Notes under the pieces: model-generated
What the model saw: only the letters and a program-made list of their open reading frames with translations
Databases searched by the model: none
Told to the model about the DNA's origin: nothing
Part shown: positions 60,177 to 64,000 of the stretch, piece by piece
Numbering within the stretch: position 1 is the first letter of the stretch
How the letters are laid out: each line of letters opens with the position of its first letter
Assembly (NCBI GenBank): GCA_022592445.1
Contig: JABYQR010000148.1
Coordinates: 39,494-103,493, forward strand
Origin: Cytidiella melzeri
Taxonomy: Eukaryota > Basidiomycota > Agaricomycetes > Polyporales > Irpicaceae
Length of the DNA: 64,000 nt
Direction of reading: 5' to 3'
Program-made: the position numbers and the translations under genes

Positions 60177-60438
60177 CACGTTGAGTGCTACGATTCTCCA
60201 GATATACCCTCCTGTTCACGCGGAATGTCATTCTGAGGTTCTGGTGCGACAGAATCTGAAGATGACCTTGCTCTTGTGAGATCCACTCCCCACACTGGGC
60301 TACCTTCATCACGCCTGCTTATTGCTGGATCAGGCTGTGCTCGCAACTTAATTCTCTTCGTAGCCTATGCTCGCTATATAAACACACCGTCACGGCTAGT
60401 TCCTAATCTTCAGACCCTTCTTCATTGACGTGCTCGCA
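60177..60438 (+). promoter_or_regulatory. Promoter of membrane gene copy E (unit 2 of the tandem repeat)
   Basis: It shares GACAGAATCTGAAGATGACC, CTTGCTCTTGTGAG and GCTGGATCA-GCTG-GCTCGCA with unit 1 and with the copy D promoter (52100-52300). A TATA box (TATATAAA) lies near 60375-60382, about 60 bases before the ATG. The leader TTCATTGACG(T/G)GCTCGCA is shared with copies C and D. Confidence 0.65.
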
Positions 60439-61949
60439 ATGGCTGCAGTGACAGCACCTACGAGTCCTGGCCTTGCACCTGCTCCAACCCTGGATGCCTT
60501 TAACAATCTTTCGATCACGGCTGTTGTGTTCGCTACGCTCAATGCCTTATTCGGTGAGCTTTCCATAACATACTCATGTCACAAATGCTTAGTACATCTC
60601 AAGGGGTTTACGCGGTCTTATTCATACTCGCATTGTGGTCAACTTATAGGAAATCTGACGTGGCTTCACGCTACAACCGGATTGTCACCATCGTACTGTA
60701 AGTACAGACTGTGTGGGACACATCTCTGATACTCACCAGAGATAGATTCGTTACTCTTCTCATTCATTATATCTGTCGGAGCATCATATTTGGCCAATCC
60801 CGTCTGATTGATCCTCCCGCAAATCTACTGCAGAAGTCTACCTTGCCACTGCTCTTCATCACATCGTGAGTGCTGGCCTCTCGCCGTATTCCTTACAGTT
60901 GTTGATTCCAGGTTCCGTCAGGTTGACGTCTACCGTCGCAGTACGCTTTTCCCCCATTCCCTGGTGGTTTTTTAACTCATCTCTGGTACCATAGGGCTTC
61001 ATCTCCGATGGCCTGCTTGCCTGGAGGTTCTACGTGATATACGGAAGAAAGCGGTGGGCATTATACGGGCCACTGGTCGCACTCGTTGTCAATGGCCGTA
61101 TGTCTCTAGTCGACTTGACATGCGAGTCCTATGCATGAACTAACGAGTTTCTGTCAGTTCTCGGGTTTTCAGGAAATGTCCCATACCTGCTAGCGGCCTC
61201 GTCCGAGAGCAATACGTCGTTCAGTGCCGATATGTCAAGTATCGGTTTCACAATCACTGCGGCGTGGGGATGGTGTACATTTGCCATCAATACAGCTCTA
61301 ACTGGGGGTATAATCGGGAGAATTTTGTATGTCACTTTTCCTTTGTTTCATGGGGTGGAAAGCTGAGCCGACTATGGGACGCAGACACGCGTCTCGCAAC
61401 GCGAGGCGGAACGGCGCTGTGAAGCTGTGCGACGAAAATCATTCCCACAATACGGCCATCGCACTGATTGTTGAATCCGGATTGGTCACATGGATTGGAT
61501 TGTTGCTTTACGAGATCGCTACGTTTGCGCCTACGGGTGGCATAACTGTGAGTCGAGTGCTTGCACTCGCTGTGCATTTTTCTCATGTTATTTTTTTCTT
61601 CGCTTTCGCAGACTGCTGGGAATGTCGGCTTTGTGATGATCTGTATCATCCCCATTTTCTTCGTAAGATATACGCTTTATTCTCAAAGCTACCGCTACTG
61701 ATGTACCGATATGGGCAGGGAATCTCTCAATGCCTCATTACCGCTCGTCTTGGAATTACCCGCGAGGGCCTCCTGCGAGTAGACAGGAGCAATAACCACA
61801 TTCTTACTCTATCCAATGGCACAGTGGGTGGCAATATCGAACCTGCAAACAACGAGATCAGTATCACCACCACGTCCCACAAATCATCAAACATCAATTC
61901 CGAGAAGGTACATGGTATCCTCGACTTTAAAGGCCAGGATACGGTGTGA
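60439..61949 (+). CDS. Seven-helix membrane protein family, copy E
   Basis: Closest paralogue of copy D, uninterrupted. The start at 60439 gives MAAVTAPTSPGLAPAPTLDAF. The blocks are NNLSITAVVFATLNALFG, GVYAVLFILALWSTYRKSDVASR, FVTLLIHYICRSIIFGQSRL, micro-exon 60922-60940, GFISDGLLAWRFYVIYGRKRWAL, LGFSGNVPYLLAASSESNTSF, TAAWGWCTFAINTALTGGIIGRIL, IALIVESGLVTWIGLLLYEIATFAPTGG, GNVGFVMICIIPIFF and GISQCLITARLGITREGLLR. The tail NNEISITTTSHKSS...EKVHGIL ends DTV at TGA 61947-61949. All exons look open. Function is unknown. Confidence 0.82.
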
Positions 61950-62191
61950 AAACTGCGCACATACGTCCCTGATCCTCTAATGTGTGTTCAGCCTGGAACT
62001 GGGACGAAGCTTTCTTGCGCATGTTATCAGGCTATCTCTCCGAACGTGTACTAGCATGTATTTATTGCGTATAAATTGAAACCTACGGTTCGACGAAGTG
62101 ATTGAGAATTTGATAGTCAAACAGATTACCGTGGTATTGAACGATTTAGAATTGACGAACTACATCAGAAAGTAACAGTGATAAGTACCTC
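61950..62191. other. 3' flank of copy E, cut by the LINE
   Basis: It matches 59017-59250 downstream of copy D (for example CTCTAATGTGTGTTCAGCCTGGA and ATTGACGAACTACATCA). The match ends where the T-rich LINE tail begins. Confidence 0.6.
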
Positions 62192-64000
62192 TTTTTTTAT
62201 TTTTATTATTATCTAAGTTTATAAAGGTCCGTGCGTAACGTAGTTACATGTGAGACCATAATCCGAAACCATGAAACGGCTGCCAGCGCCCGTCCCGATT
62301 GTGGGTTGTTTTATACAGTCCTCGGATGAGTGGTGTGGACCGGACAGCGAGGCAGTGGTGTTCAGGCACCGCCCAAGTGTCACAACCTATACTTGGCAGA
62401 AACAGAAAGGGAGACATAGACCCCCGGCCCCATGTTGGCCTGCGGCTGCGAGTGCCCGCTGCAACTGCTACTTTCTGACGGTTTTTTCAGGACGGTTGAA
62501 TGTGGTATGTCCTAGGCCTGATGACTTAGCCCCGTCTAAGCGCGTTGTCGCTACTACGCAGAAAGAGAAAATAACCCCCCCTCCGTTGAAGAAACACAAC
62601 ATTCACCAACATGCCAGGTCATGGCACACAAAAGCCCTTTCACTCACTTAGGTGAAGGGATCCTTTGCCGGATGCAGGGTAGAGAACACCCCAACCCGCA
62701 TCCGTGGGTTCCCCCCAAGCCAAACGTCCTGTCTGACTGGGGTTCGCCCGCCACCGCGTAGATTCCGACAGCGAGGGGTCGACCTCGCCACCGTCCTCAT
62801 GATGACCATCGCGTCCCGAATTGGAATCACTGTTTGCCACAGGAAGGCGAAAATCATCCTCTCCGAAATCCAGCGCATCCGCTGGCCTTCCATTAGCAAG
62901 GTATTGCCGCTCCCTCTGCGGCCCCCACCAACTGGAGTATGGAGATTTGAACTCCAGGTCGTCTGTTAGATTTCTAAAAAACCAGTCGACGAACTTTGCT
63001 CTGTCCTCCTCCGACCTAGCATTGGCCTCAGCTTCCGCCTTGGCATGGTGATCATCCGCCGGAATATGTTTCTCCTTCGGCTTCTTCACCTTCAATATTG
63101 GGTCACGCTTCTGCTCCTCAGAAGCCTCCCCTTTGTGTATGAGCGTCCTTATAGTCCACTCATGTCCTGATCTCCACACTTCGCGCATGAACTGCCGGTG
63201 GGATTTGGGACTGTAATCGATCGGTTTCCACTTGGTGTGGGCACCAAACACTGTTTGTTTAAGTATTGTCTCAACCCATACTCGTGTTACCGCGTAGGAG
63301 TTGAAACAATTTGCAGCTAAATCTGAGGTTCTCGTTTCCACCAGCTTAGCCCATTCAAAAGTTCCTGCCATGGGGTTCATGATCAAGAACACAAGGAGTT
63401 CGTTTTGTCCAAACGACTGTGTGCAGTTTTGGAAATCTGCAGAATCCATACTCGCAAGAGCTGCTAGCTCCTCTTGGTTGTATGGGTCAGGTGGTCTCCA
63501 AGCACGGTACCACAAAAGACACTCGTCCAGCAGATGCTTTCGAGTTTCAATAGCGCCACACGCACATTCCGCGGGGCCCTCCAGGTGAAATCTTTCACGG
63601 AACTCGCCAATAGGCATGTGTCCTGAGATGAGACGTGTAGCAGCAGCATATTACGCCACACCCACTGTATTATCAGGCTTATCAACGTTATACAACGCTG
63701 ACTGAGCTCCGCCAAGGTTTTTCAACCACCAATGCCGTTTGGCTACTGGTGTCACTCCCTTGAATTCAGACGTTTTAATAACGTTGCTGTGCCCTTTGTA
63801 ATCAAAGTCTTTCATAAGACGATGCCACCATTTAATAGCCATTGCATCTTTGTCTTGACGTGCCACACTCCACGAGGTAAATCTCGGCTGTGGTTTTTCT
63901 GTAGCCTCTTTGGCAAATTTGTCCATGTCCTCGTTGAGTGCGAGGCCAATGTGACTTGGTACCCAATGCATCCCCACATAGCGTGCAGGGTTTGCGCTCA
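62192..64000 (-). mobile_element. 3' part of a LINE-type (non-LTR) retrotransposon, 5' end outside window
   Basis: On the minus strand this reads: end of the RNase H domain, a C-terminal CCHC knuckle, a long C-terminal extension, about 430 bases of 3' UTR, and an A-rich tail (T-rich at 62192-62211 on the plus strand, interspersed rather than pure poly-A). RNase H plus a terminal zinc knuckle is typical of Tad-like fungal LINEs. The clade cannot be fixed without the reverse transcriptase, which lies beyond base 64000. Confidence 0.85.
62640..64000 (-). pseudogene. LINE ORF2 C-terminal part, with one in-frame stop
   Basis: MHWVPSHIGLALNEDMDKFAKEA (from 63975) is the last RNase H block. The frame runs through WWLKNLGGAQSALYN to a TAA at 63651-63653, then continues in the same frame as YAAATRLISGHMPIGEFRERF. 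A C-x-C-x7-H-x4-C knuckle follows (CACGAIETRKHLLDEC, near 63570-63525), and about 270 more codons to the stop at 62640-62642. Apart from the one stop, no lesion is seen over 1.3 kb. So this copy is recently inactivated, or the stop is suppressed. The frame is open at the window edge, with the reverse transcriptase upstream out of view. Confidence 0.82.

Larger units (their letters stand above)
59017..60438. other. Spacer between copies D and E with duplicated 3' flank and two promoter copies
   Basis: 59017-59250 matches the 3' flank of copy E (61950-62190) closely. 59840-59900 matches 51955-52020. Two copies of the copy D/E promoter follow. No gene is recognised here. Confidence 0.55.

Noticed and set aside
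59918..60438. Repeat pair considered as an array of short spaced repeats
   Set aside because: Only two units of 258 bases with similarity along their length, matching gene promoters; this is a promoter duplication in a eukaryotic genome.

Overview
This window reads as nuclear DNA of a filamentous basidiomycete, most likely an agaricomycete. Genes are closely packed on both strands, nearly all are split by many short introns (about 45-70 bases, GT...AG), and the proteins are typical fungal orthologues. There are also a basidiomycete-style seven-helix membrane family, a Ty1/copia element and a LINE. No bacterial features are present.

Layout. 1-1802: 3' part of a Kre2/Ktr-type mannosyltransferase gene. 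2067-5992 (-): PI 4-kinase Pik1, divergent from the oligosaccharyltransferase subunit Ost3/6 (6191-7406). 7921-12156 (-): USP7/Ubp15-type deubiquitinase. 13624-18268: large disordered protein of unknown function. 19361-21242: DNA primase large subunit. 21548-22434: phosphatidylserine synthase. 23150-24534: Nse1 of the Smc5/6 complex. 24730-28541 (-): Msp1-like AAA ATPase, probably mitochondrial. 28877-29900 (-): phosphatidylinositol synthase. 30208-34230 (-): two copies (A, B) of a seven-helix membrane protein. 35216-36246 (-): short-chain dehydrogenase. 36491-36583 (-): intron-containing tRNA-Leu(AAG). 36903-38426: aldo-keto reductase. 39007-39526: Cbp4-like assembly factor. 39802-41973 (-): ribosome-associated Hsp70 Ssb, divergent from mitochondrial ribosomal protein uS2m (42150-43145). 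43263-44974 (-): anthranilate synthase TrpE, divergent from Shq1 (45247-46946). 47257-48270: a decayed gene. 49508-61949: three tandem copies (C, D, E) of the same seven-helix family. 62192-64000 (-): 3' end of a LINE.

The housekeeping half is ordinary: lipid synthesis and signalling (Pis1, Cho1, Pik1), N- and O-glycosylation (Ost3, Kre2), replication and repair (Pri2, Nse1), translation and RNP assembly (Ssb, uS2m, Shq1), and tryptophan synthesis. Pri2 and Nse1 both carry tight clusters of ACGCG (MCB-like) sites just upstream, which suggests shared G1/S control.

The accessory part is the five-copy membrane family and what has happened to it. All five copies keep a 19-base micro-exon and a conserved C-terminal cytosolic motif. 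Copies C-E lie in a tandem array whose promoters and 3' flanks are also duplicated, including one promoter copy without a gene. A very young copia element (identical 170-bp LTRs, ATAGC target duplication, one intact 1580-codon gag-pol frame, a primer site matching the anticodon arm of initiator tRNA-Met) sits inside intron 7 of copy D, eight bases after the splice donor. A LINE with one in-frame stop abuts the 3' flank of copy E.
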